Below are positions 30,201 to 41,000 of a DNA stretch of 64,000 nt, one piece after another; position 1 is the stretch's first letter; every line of letters begins with the position of its first letter. A program made the translations under genes and the position numbers. The DNA lies in NCBI GenBank assembly GCA_032158295.1, contig CM063260.1, positions 5,093,501-5,157,500 of the forward strand, in the 5' to 3' direction. The DNA is from Pycnopodia helianthoides. Taxonomy: Eukaryota; Echinodermata; Asteroidea; Forcipulatida; Asteriidae. The notes below the pieces were generated by a model, which did no database searches, was not told the origin of the DNA, and saw only the letters and a list, made by a program, of their open reading frames with translations.

Positions 30201-32967
30201 CAATATGATATCATGTGTTTGCAATATGATATTGTGTGTTGAACGCATACAGTACACACTTGTGTACACACACAGTTCTCTGCACAGTTGTGTCACCACA
30301 AACAACATAAGCAGCTCAATGGTTTCAAAACAGATGAAGTCCAAATTTTCACGTTTGCTATTTCATGTATAATTTATATGGTTGGTCACACAAAACATGA
30401 ACACTGTCTGAGACTATTTTGTCAGCTCTACCAATTCTGTATAATACCTTTAACATATCTAAGGGATGACCACAGGTGTGAGTTTAGATGAAGAATATTT
30501 AGCCCAACACCATTTTCTGCAAGAGAAAAGTAACCTGCAAAAATCTTATAATGAAAAGGGGTTCACAAGATAACAAGTTTGTTGTCTTATTTAGCCATAG
30601 AAACTGCCTTTTACTGGCAGAGAAAGTGAAACCATAACTGTCTGTACTAGGATCCTTCCTTTTCAAACAAAATCCAACACCATATGATAACTAACTGTTC
30701 AAACTGTTGGACTCTGATTATGGTGGTATGCCTGATCCCATGTAAAGCATAATCAGTTTACTAGTGCGGGCCCCTCAGTACCCAGTTTTACCAATTTCCA
30801 TGTAACATTCAACAACCCTCACCATACCTTGTGACTACTAATTATGGTGGTATGCATGATCCCATGTAAAGCACAATCAGTTTACTTGTGCGTCTTCAGT
30901 CCAACACCATACAGTAACTCAACACCGAGACTGTTGGACTCTGATTATGGTGGTATGCATGATCCCATGTAAAGCATAATCAGTTTACTTGTGCAGTTCT
31001 TAGTACAACAGAACCAAACAAAACATACAGTTGGGCTGTGAAGGGTTGGGGATGCATGATTAGGGTTAACGAGGAATAACTTTCAAATTTGATTTCTCTT
31101 TTTCAGCACAGAAAACACTGGAATGATTGCAGGTTTAGGGAAGGTAGGCACCGATTCGTTGTAACAGATCAGTTAAAATAAAATATGAAATATGAGCATC
31201 AAAATTGTATCCGATTACTATAAATCTTAAGATTGACTATTTTCATTATTTGCCCGAGTAGGCTGCTGAATTGGTGAGCCAGAACCTGGAAAGATACGAG
31301 GAGCAGATGAGAGAAGTACGAGATTACCTTGAGGAAAGATTACAGGTAAATGTTGGTTAAAAAATAAAAAAAAACGGGAGAGAAAGAAGGGAGAGACAAT
31401 ATCTGTTCACATTTCTCTTGAACTGGAATATATTGTAATATAGCGGAAAGCAAGATACAGGTAGGGAGTTCCAAAGTGCAGCAGGTGTTCTTTTCTATTT
31501 ACTTAAATACTTTTTTCCCTGCAGGAAACTTTTGGAAGTAGAGTTCATTTCAACAGTAGATTTCCGTCTGGAAGTAAAAGGATCCCAAATACATGCAATG
31601 TGTCAGTAATCGGAGAGGGACTCCAAGGTAAGTGTAAAATCCAGAGTCCTTCTTGGACACTATGGGTATGTCAAAGGCTTCTTGTTTTCATGGCCGATTG
31701 TCTAGGGCACCAGACTCAAAGTTCTGGTGGCCAAGTCATCAAGATGTCGATGTTTCAAATCCAGTCAAGACACTTGTGTCTTTGAGCAAGACACTTTAAC
31801 TATAACTTCCCTCCCTTCACTCAGAGGTAAATGGGTACTTTTGAGGAGCAGAGATGGTTTTTTGGGATTGATTTAGCTTCGATACATTGCATACTTGACA
31901 GCACAGGCTGTGTACTCCCCAGGGAGCTGAGATGGTTTAAGGAATGAAATAAATGGCCCAGTGACTAGGGTAATTAAAGTGCTCGCTTCACTGTATAACA
32001 CATCGATACATTGAATGCAGGAGAATGCTGGCCTGCTGATGATGCTGAGGTTTTAAGTAGGGCTGAAGGGATGCCAATCACCAGTCATGAGCAGCTTGGA
32101 CACTACCCACCAAAATGTGCATTCCTCCTGCCCTACTGAAACCTCGGCATTAATCTGCAGTCCAGCATTCTCCTAAAGACAAGCAGAGTACTGTTTGAAA
32201 CATTGAGACCACACCGGTTCTTCTCAGAGCCAACACTCCTCCCAAAAGAGTGCTATACATGGTGTACCCGCAAGTTTACTACTATTCTTTTTTATAATCC
32301 ACATCATACAAAGCTTCAAATATCACTCACCTCAAACACTAGACAGAAAGTGCAGGTTTGTTTTAAAGACTGTTCTTTTCTCTCTGAACTTACAGGTTTT
32401 AAAGTACTAGAGAGAGTGAATGTACTACAGGCAAGTGTTGGAGCGGCTTGCCATTCTGAGTCTCATAACAAGTGAGTTTCAAAATTTGAGTCACGTCAAA
32501 GAAACAATGCCAAATAGAGAGCTGCCATATTCTACCATCACAGTAATGGTTCCCAGTGGCACACCCAAGGAAGGGGGTTGGAGCCCCAACCCCAAAGGGC
32601 TGTCTCATTTTTTAAGGGGGGAGAAAAAAAAGGAAGGGAAAATTGTTCAGCAAAATTGTTCTCCTCTCTGGAGATTGGGTACTGGTATGAACTTGTAATC
32701 AGTTTGGTTTCAGATTGAAATTAAGTGCTCGATAATTACCAACCATGCCTTTATAACTAATTGGTATCTTTGACTAATAAGTACCTTGGGTTTTTATGGT
32801 TATGTTTTAGGCCGTCCCACATACTCCTAGCAGTGGGCGTGCCATCAGAGATTGCAGCCAATGCACTAAGGCTTAGCGTTGGACGTCACACTACAAGAGA
32901 CGACATCGATAGAGTTGTCGACGATATCAAGCAGGGGATAGATGCGCTACAGAACGAACTAGACTAA
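24294..32967 (+). CDS. SCLY: selenocysteine lyase
   Basis: Cytosolic PLP enzyme that splits L-selenocysteine into L-alanine and selenide/selenium, feeding selenophosphate synthesis. Coding exons: 24294-24373, 25281-25390, 27571-27674, 27986-28178, 28514-28641, 28838-28999, 29698-29804, 31107-31143, 31262-31345, 31525-31627, 32396-32471, 32811-32967. The sum is 1341 nt, 446 aa; human SCLY has 445. All junctions are GT-AG and in phase. Class V aminotransferase fold: [15 protein letters not shown] (28-42), [38 protein letters not shown], then the PLP lysine K259 in [32 protein letters not shown], and the selenium-specific cysteine C388 in [10 protein letters not shown]259 and C388 fall at the same numbers as in the human enzyme. 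The 37-nt exon 31107-31143 is a microexon. The ATG is chosen because it opens the frame just inside a spliced exon; the first 27 residues are unconserved. Confidence 0.97.
25095..25245 (+). repeat. dispersed repeat with GGTTCGAATCCCA box
   Basis: It contains a tRNA B-box-like GGTTCGAATCCCACCC and then CACATCGGTGAAAGGGTAAAA. A related copy is at 29.39-29.52 kb (GTTCGAATCCCATCCC and CACATCGGTGTAGGGTAAAA). It is likely a short SINE family; both copies lie in SCLY introns. Confidence 0.5.
25520..25700 (+). mobile_element. repeat element with an internal tRNA-like module
   Basis: TGATGGCTGAGCGTTGGG and GCAGGTTCAAGTCCCGC resemble type II tRNA A and B boxes, with a stem between them (GGGGGTCT/AGACCCCC). 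As in the copy at 14.39-14.60 kb, about 80-100 bp of element sequence precedes the tRNA-like part (GGTTGAATGGG, GGCACCCCC, ATAAGGAGACTGCCAACAT). It is not a free tRNA gene. Confidence 0.55.
26333..26726. mobile_element. TTAA-flanked miniature element, intact inverted ends
   Basis: TTAA at both ends is followed by AGGAACATTACAGAATT, and the right end is its exact complement. The interior contains TATTTTCTCGTGACC and CTCAAACTTCTACAGGTTTGT, close to the core of the elements at 55.75 and 58.82 kb, and a small central palindrome. TTAA target use points to piggyBac-type mobilisation. It lies in SCLY intron 2 (counting coding exons). Confidence 0.75.
26946..27331. mobile_element. related TTAA miniature element
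   Basis: The left part has GATGGATACTTTTGGTAATTACTC and the right end ACCAAAAGTGTCCTGCCTTTAA. It shares GATGACCAATTGAGCCCAAA and CACAGGTTTGTTA with the other TTAA family members, and it is the closest match to the interrupted element at 51.07-53.28 kb. Confidence 0.6.
29865..30270. repeat. units of the TGGTTTGGAGTGATAGA repeat
   Basis: Several imperfect units contain CACTGTGGTTTGGAGTGATAGA, ACTATGCCAGCCTA and GATATCATGTG. This is the reverse-oriented form of the repeat at 15.69-16.32 kb. ATATGATATCATGTGTTTGC is repeated in tandem near 30.18-30.22 kb. It lies in SCLY intron 7. Confidence 0.6.
30690..31010 (+). repeat. three units of the GGTGGTATGC dispersed repeat
   Basis: Three units each hold CTGATTATGGTGGTATGC (or a near variant), GATCCCATGTAAAGCA and AATCAGTTTACT, spaced ~100-130 bp apart. 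They match 905-1085 in reverse orientation. They end about 100 bp before the 37-nt microexon of SCLY. Confidence 0.65.
31675..31990 (+). mobile_element. near full-length tRNA-derived SINE
   Basis: The head reads TGGCCGATTGTCTAGGGCACC with a B-box-like GTTTCAAATCCAGTC, then TTTGAGCAAGACACTTTAAC. The body has CAGCACAGGCTGTGTACTCC and AATAAATGGCCCAGTGACT. It is the same family as 21.01-21.35 kb but in the sense strand of SCLY (intron 10). Confidence 0.65.
32030..32335 (+). mobile_element. repeat with hammerhead-like stem-loop, copy 1
   Basis: A 5' hairpin pairs GCAGGAGAATGCTGG (about 32.02-32.04 kb) with CCAGCATTCTCC (32.16 kb). Then comes CTAAAGA, a 7-bp stem (32180-32186 with 32191-32197), GAAAC and GAGACC. 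Downstream are CGGTTCTTCTCAGAGCCAAC and a conserved ACATGGTGTACCCGCAAG. Related copies are at 39.61-39.90, 59.42-59.59 (reverse) and 60.91-61.06 kb (reverse). CGAAACGTC-type sequence is typical of Penelope-like element termini. Confidence 0.45.
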
Positions 32968-33242
32968 TGGAACTTTCCAGCTGCTGTTATGCATGTTTTG
33001 TGACGAATAGTTGAAGTCAATGACAGTACAGTACAGTGTAGTGAGCATGTACTACACTGTCTAAATTATAAAGTTTGCACACCTTCAGGCGGCCAAACTC
33101 TAGCATCCATTGCAGCTTGGATCAGCGTGTCTCAATTATGAGCTTTTAGAACTCCTGCCTGAAATGTCAAATCTGTATCTGAACACATGTAATCAAAACT
33201 AAAAAATAGGTTAAAACACTATTTTTTGGCACTAAAAACAAG

Positions 33243-33248
33243 AATAAA
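33243..33248 (+). terminator. SCLY polyadenylation signal
   Basis: The first AATAAA after the SCLY stop, 276 bp downstream of it. It is followed by T-rich sequence. Confidence 0.55.
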
Positions 33249-36200
33249 GTCTACTTGTTACGACCATGCACACTCAACACTATTTATACGACGTGACTAT
33301 TCTTCCGATAGAGGGCGTTCTTCCCACTATCTTTGGAATAAGTCAGTTCAAACAGCACCCGTTATCGTTTGATGGTTTGTGTATACATGACACGTGGATT
33401 TACGAAGAATCGCAATGGTCGAGTGATGAACAAGTTCTTGCACCAAGACTATCTGTGTAGATGATAGTGTGCTGTTAACAACAATGTTTTTATAAAAAGG
33501 AAGGGTCAAGAGTCCTTATCCACCTGACTAGTCTCAGAACATGAACACTTATCCTGCCTAAGCCTAAGCTCATTACTGCATTACAATAACCATTCATTAT
33601 TTACTGCCTTAAAATTACACTTATCCCAACAAGCTGTGTACTGTTAGAATAAGTACCTAACTCTTTTAAATGTGATATATCACTATAAATGAAAGTATCA
33701 AGAAAGAACTTATTGACCCCTTGCAAACACGGAACACACCTCTGCAAAATGTGTGTCTACCATTTCCACCATTTTGGGGGGTTCAGTTCCTTTGTGTACA
33801 TTTTGACTCCCAAAATGGCGGACAGGATAGGCGCACCCAAGGGCTCAATACAGGTTTTCCTGTCGTTAGGTGCTTTAAGAGTTTGCGTGGGCTATGGGAA
33901 ATCCTGTAGTTAGAGAGATATAGGTTAATTCAGTTGTGTTTTTAGCAGTACTGTAAATGTGTGCAGATTATAGGGAAATGTAAAATTCCTATATTACAAA
34001 TTCATAAAGCAGACAAAACTACCTAACAAATTTCACTTCAAGGCAAAAATTAGCATGGCACCAGTCACAACAATGTAAACCATATGGCAGTTTGGCAGGT
34101 ACGCTGGTTTTGCTAAGCAAGGTTTTTCTATACTTAGCAAATTTCATTGCTTCCAAGCATGAAAGTTAGGGCTAGATACTTCACAAATAGTTATCATAGA
34201 GTGATTGCCTCATGGCAGTGGACTGCCTCAGTGCTCCTTGTCACTGCCTTAGTCATCCTTAAAATCAGCAACACTATCATCCATCAAGGGCTGTTGGCAC
34301 ATTTGACTCGACGACTGTCCACTTTTCCCTGGTTGGGCATTTTGTGCCATGGTGACATGCTGTTCCTAGTGTTGCTTCCTGTAACATACCCACTTAGGTC
34401 TGTTCATAGAGGTGTCCTTAACTAAAGGACACAGTACTTTAACCCTCCCACAGTTCGACCATTCAATATCATCCACTTTGGTTTTGAATGATAGTGCCAG
34501 CCTGCAATTATGATGAATGCATCTAGACAATATACTTGTGTACAAAGTTAGTTCAGGGCACAGCTGTGCCACCTTACACCAAACCTGTGCAGTTAAATGG
34601 TTCCAAATGGTTGGTCATCTCACTGGAACAAGTTAAAACAAAATGTGAGGGTTAAGAAGCACCAGGTCTGCATATGAACTTCACAGAAACTATCCGGAAA
34701 AATGGTCCAGAATGTACACATAAATGCAATCCAACAGCAGAACAGCTGGCACGCAACTTAATGCCAAAATGTTTGTGATAACAAAAAGATCAATTTAAAC
34801 GATTGTACGTAGTTATGATAGGATAGATAATAACTTGTTAAAAATTGTGGCAATAAATAAAATAAATCGTGACTCAAAGTCATCAAATCCCAGAGCACTT
34901 CTCATGTTTAATTGCTATTACAACAACAGTGTACAGTATCAACACCTCCTTGGATCACGTTTATACATACTAAAAAAATGGAGTGTCTTATTTTTTGCCC
35001 CCCATTGCTTTTGTTTATCCTAACGTAAATTAACTTACTCACTCTGACTTTATAAAACAATGTCAATGTGATCTTAATACATTAACAAATCTTGTACCTT
35101 TCCAAAGTACACTAACTCTGAGGGGGGTAGGCGAGATGAAACTGGGCTTGAATTTAAACCTTTCATGCACCAATTATTGAGTGATAATTTGATCATACGG
35201 ACATTGTTTGCTCAATTTTTGCAAATCGTGACCCCCCAAAAAACTGGTCACAATAGCGCCCTGAAGAGTCTTCTTTCCCATTCTGAAAACTGTGTGGCTG
35301 TGGGATCTTTGTTGTTTGTTTTACAACTACTTTTCTGCAGGGATTTAAACAGGTCGCTAGCGCGACTGGTCGGTGCGTGAAAGAGTTTAAACAGCATCCC
35401 AATCCATTTCCTCTCCCCAATAGGCCATTTGTGAGTTGGATTTGAACAATCTGGTACAATGACTTGTTCAGTCACAAGTGCCCGCTTAAGTTTGAATTCC
35501 TCAGACTATAGAGACAGCTGCTATGCCACATGGTTCGGGGCAAGCTTTTGAGTAGTTACGTTGAAACACGACCAACACCTATACACAGTTGACCATACTT
35601 TTGACCGCGTGAGGGCACTTTTAACAGGGAACTTTCTTGCATCACAACTAAAGTTTAATTTTATTTTAACTGCCTTGCAGGAATGACGGAAAACATAAAA
35701 ATACATGAAAAACAGTTCACTTACTTGTTTGGCATCATGTGAATGCGGTTCACATATGCCCTCACATGGTAAAAAATACCGCAAATACTAAGTTAATGTG
35801 TTTATGGCACAATTGTACCAGGCTTTGCACATCTAGAGAGTGCTACATAAAAGCTTGGCCCAAACCATGTGTGTGACACAGCAACTGTCTCTCAGTCCGA
35901 AGAATTCAAATTTAAGCCGTAACTTATGACTATTAAGCAAGTCACTGTACCAGACATTATTCAAATCTAAATCGCGAAATCGCTTACTGATCCCTTGCAT
36001 AGGCCGTCATCGCACAAATATACACACGTGTGTACACGCTCCACACAACTCTCAGCCAATGATAGGTCTTCCTTTGACCTCAGAGAGGGCGCTGTTTGAG
36101 CTAGTGATGTCATATGCAAGGGATCTATGGTTTTGCATCTCTACATCATGTACAGATTCCTAAAAACTGGCTACACATACATGACATAAGGCTTGATTCC

Positions 36201-36261
36201 CATAACCTCCTCTGTTATATACACATATGAATGGAGCACATAAAGCATACAAGCTTCGTCC

Positions 36262-36442
36262 AGGTCCCAATTTTAGAGAGCTGCTTTTAAGCACAAAACA
36301 ATTATTATGCTTACCAGAAAAAAAATTACCAGCCAAAATGACATGTTAGGCACCGCTGTTGACTGGTTTCCAGCTCATTTTTGCTTTTTTGCAGAAAATC
36401 ACTGAGCATAATGTTTTTGCTTGAAGAAGCTCTTTGCAATTG
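36262..36442. repeat. GCTTAAGCA palindromic family copy
   Basis: It begins TTTTAGAGAGCTGCTTTTAAG and ends TGAAGAAGCTC-TTGGGCG. The interior has TTACCAGCC and a GACTGGTTTCCAGCTCATTTT block, matching the other family members. Confidence 0.5.
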
Positions 36443-38037
36443 GGCGTCTGTCTTTGTTGCGTAATGACTGGTAGCAGGATCCATATTCAAGCTTTTCAGT
36501 GACTAGACAGCAGGCCCAGTTGGCTTGGAATTTCCTTCGATCCCCAGCTTTTTTCACCAGTCTTTTTTCTTGTCATTTGTGTTGAACTTTAACTTGAGCC
36601 CCTGATGAACATTCTTTGCAGGCAGTGATTTACATTGTAGAGGTTAAGGCCTGAATCTGCGGCTGCGGCTACAGCCAAGTCTGTTGCTATGGATGTTGCT
36701 AAGGATGTCCTATACTCCAACGCATGACAGTGAGGTGATCCAGCTGTAGCCATAGTGATAGCCGCCACGACCTACACGACATATAACCCGGGCACGGCTG
36801 TGACTTTCTACATCATCTCAAACAGAAGTCCAGAGGTTTGGTGGAAACAAGGGCTATGTCTTTCTGGCCAGAAATCTAAGTTCCTGATACATCACAGGCC
36901 TGACTTGGAGAGAATTTTCACTTGTCCTCTGATATTTTAACCTGCATTTGGACTCAAGAGGACTCAACGGAGAATGCTGCCGTAGTGTCGCAAAGAAGGA
37001 TGTCGAATCCAGACTAAAAGCCTACCTGTAGTCGGTTGCACAATGCTTGCACGACTCAAAAATTTAATGCAGGATCATAAGCAACAAAGTTGGTTGTTTT
37101 TATTCCTGAGGCATCAGTGAGTAGTTGCTGAAGTCACTGGCGATCGTCGGCATTCTCATCCACGAGTAACAATAAATCGTCCTTAAAAGAAGGCAGCGGG
37201 GGTTTGTGCTAACGTACACAAAAACCTGGATTTCTTAATGATGGTGCAGAAAACCATTTTGAATCAATTGCAGAAAAAACAATTTATAATTCTACAAGAG
37301 AAAGTGTTTCTTAACATAAAAACTATTTGTTCTCCTCCACAATGTGGACATACATGTATAAAAAGGTATTCCAGAAAAACAATTTTTGGACATCATCCAC
37401 GACGTAACGTTCACCTAAGTTTGCCAGTATATTTTGACAAGATCTTTATTATAAAAGTTTCACCGAGACCTAACATTCAAAATCCCTTATGACTTCTTGA
37501 GGGGTGAGATTGTATAAAAATGAAAACTCCTGAAAATCTTCTAACAAATCTCCACTAGGTGTGGAGATGAAGCCCACTGAGTTCACATGATGTTACATTT
37601 CAGAGGTTGACGGACTCTACATCATTTTAAATAGATATCTGTGTGATCATAAAAAGAGCTGTGTCTTCCAACTCCGTAATGACAGTTTCGCTTCTTTCCA
37701 GAAAATCCGAAGACGCAGGAAGATCAATGAAAAAAATCCTGGAACCAAGAAAAATCCTTACAAGTCACTGGCCTGCTCCTTTAATATTCATGATTCCCGG
37801 CATCATCTACATCAGGACATGACTTAATTTTACCGATATTCTTCAAATTGATAATATCAAGACAAAAGAATATGTTGAGTGACGACATAAAATCCTTCTT
37901 ATTTTTTTCCTAGGTTAAAAAATAACTAAAACCAAAAAGTACTAACAGTTTGTGAAAGTCCGTCACAAAGTGACAACAAACGAGAATTTTCAAGACAGTG
38001 TGACGCTTTGAGATATCAGTAAAGACTTGTTACTCTT

Positions 38038-41000
38038 TCAAACGATCTTCTCCAGTTCTTCCGTGTCATCCGTGCACAACAGGTGAATCTTCCGGCCTGT
38101 ATAAGAAATCACAACCACAATTGTTTTATCATGTATTACCCCTCTTTACTGTCTGATCGTTAAATGGTTAAATATAATAGTGCATTACGCCATAACATAC
38201 AAAACCAACTTGATAACTAAAGACTAGTATGTCACTGGTGTGCGCACTATAGCCATGAACAGCATGGGCCGTTGCCAACACTTAGGATAACCTTGGCTGG
38301 ACGAACGAAAGATTATTTTACAGTATAAATGTAAGATTTCACACAGTGATCATCACAATGATCTTATAAATGACCACATGAAGCAGCCCTCAGGTCGACC
38401 ACAATGAAACAAAAACAGTTGACGACTGAATTTTCAGGATAATGCTGCGCCTGAGCTAAGACCATTGGGAACAAATCAGTCTCTGATTGTTTACAACCTG
38501 AGCATAATTACGATGATGTTAAGACGATCCGCATCAGTCGCCATCAGAAAAAAATCAACAGTCGCAAGACTAGAACAATTCCTACTTCTGTGATGTGTTC
38601 CAGATAGGCGGGGAATCAATCGACAGATTTTACATCCAGTACCGTATGTATTGATTGCGTTACGCGTTATTAGTGCCACTTAAGCTTTGTCCAAACATGC
38701 GTACGGCTATTAATGCCAAACGTCCTTTAGCAACCAGTCTGCGATCGTGGATGACATGAGCATGGTGTTGGGTGACACTTGTTCCACGAAATTCACACAA
38801 TTTCTCATTTATCAATTCATTAATTCGTTCAATCATTACAGGTTGATTAACAATCACATTGGAACAAACCAAATACACCACATAAAACATTAAAAAACCA
38901 TCAATTATTAAAAAGTTACATTCAACAAATTACATTCAACACTAAAAGAATAAAATTGCACACAAATAAATAAATAAACATCAAACATCAACTATTAATA
39001 ATTTACATTCAACAAAATATATATCAGAGGAAAAAAATAAAAAAGTTACTGCGAGGAAAAAAGAAAGAAAAAAGTTTAAGTGACCTGAGCTTTAATTTTC
39101 TGCCTAATCCTGACGGTTTCATTGCAGCGCAAACAATACACAGGTCGCGCACCGTTAGATAAGATGCATTAATTTTTGTTTGACCTTTGAAAGTCAGAAA
39201 TGTCAGATACGCCGCACCTCATAAGCAGAAAAATACAGTACTTTTCCTTGAGAATGAGTGAAAAACAGTCAGCTGACTCATATTAGACTCTTAGAGGCTT
39301 ACCAAAATGCGTCTCGATCTGCTGAAGCACGTCCAAGGATTTTTGACGGTCAACAAAGTTGATGGCCAAGCCGTTCTTGCCGAATCGTCCGGTCCGGCCA
39401 ATACGATGCAAGTAGGTCTCGCAGTCGGCCTGACCGTTGACATCAATGGGCAGGTCAAAGTTCACCACGATGGTCACTTGCTCTATGTCGATTCCTGGCA
39501 GAAAGGAGATAAAGATTACAAAGAACCATCAAAGAGGGCCCCTATAGTTTATGATTAGTTCCTTTTAACTCGTGTTCAGCAAGCTGCTATAAATAGCTCC
39601 AGATAGGGCTACGTTCAGACAATGACCTGAAACTTGGGTGGAAAGTTACTATTCCAATCTATAAGCAGTGAGGGGATCAATACTTCACAGTCCAACGCAT
39701 CACCGCACTCTCCCTTATTACCCCATGGCCCAGTTGGAATCCAGCAGTCTCCTAATGACGGACAGAGTATACTGTCCGAAACGTTGAGTCCCTCAGTTCT
39801 TCTCCTCAGAACCACCATCACTCAAAACAGATCTTTCTACATGGTGTCACAGCAAAAAATTATTATTATGTTTATTGTCCTTCCACCATGCAAACCTTTA
39901 AACTTATAAGTTAAATACTTGTTTCAGAATACAAGAAAAGATAAAGTATTAACGCTTTAGAGATCATTCATTTCTGTATAATCATCACCATACGCCCAGA
40001 CCTAACTAATAGTGTTTATTTTTTGACAAAATCCTTACTTATAAAATTGTCTAAAACAAATTATATGAAACGGGAATTTGAGACTGCTGGATTCAACATG
40101 AGATTTGTTTGCATACCTCGTGCCATGACGTTGGTTGTGATCAAGATTCTTTCCTTGCCTTCTTTGAAGCGTTTCAAGACAGCCAGTCTCATGGAGATGT
40201 CTAATTCTCCACTCAGCAGACCCACGGCATGGCCGTCCTGTACCATCTTCCCAGCCAGCCAGCTTGCTGTTCGTTTCGTCTGGAATCAAACCAAAAGAAC
40301 GATAGAAATTTCAAAACCACAATCATCCAGGCAGAATAACTGACATCCCTGTTGTTGGTTGAGAATGTATGTAATGTTAATTCCCTACAATTTGTAACAC
40401 ATTATTTTCAATCCCCTACAATTTGTAATAGTTATTATCAATCTCCTACAATTTGTTGTTTGCTTTGTACGCCGCCGCCAAAAACACTAAGGCACCAACC
40501 ACACTCTGGGTTTATGACTATCCAAAATGGGCATAGCTTTTTTTTTTTTTTAATCCTGGAAATTGCGATGACATCTGCTCCTCCTTTACAGGTCAGCTCA
40601 AAATACTGACACAGAGAATACAGAGCCTGCACTGACCACAGGTTCATTCTCCAATTAGATTGGAATCTTACAAACGTTTCACAGAAGTCACAAAGTCTTT
40701 TTAACCGTTAAGGAAAAAAATCGTAGATGCACAACCCTAGTGTAAACATTGCAACTTGTAAACCATTACATGGTGCTATGTAAAGGAACAGGTCTCATAC
40801 TTCAAAACATAGCTCCACATACGTTGCAGGAAAAAATACTGAGCGCTTTGAGATGCCAATTGGTGTGATAAAGCGCTATATAAGAACTCATTATTAATAT
40901 TATCATTTTAAAGTGTCTTCATGGCGACTTACGCGGCAGAATATTATAGCCTGTCCAATGCTGATGGCCCCGTAGATGTTTGCCAAGGCTTCGTACTTCT

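Larger units (their letters stand above)
32968..38037. other. intergenic region between convergent SCLY and DDX19
   Basis: It holds the 3' UTRs of both genes, one palindromic-family copy at 36.26-36.44 kb, a fragment of that family near 34.05-34.15 kb and a unit of the 15.7-kb repeat at 34.44-34.55 kb. No conserved open frame or spliced exon was found. Confidence 0.6.
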
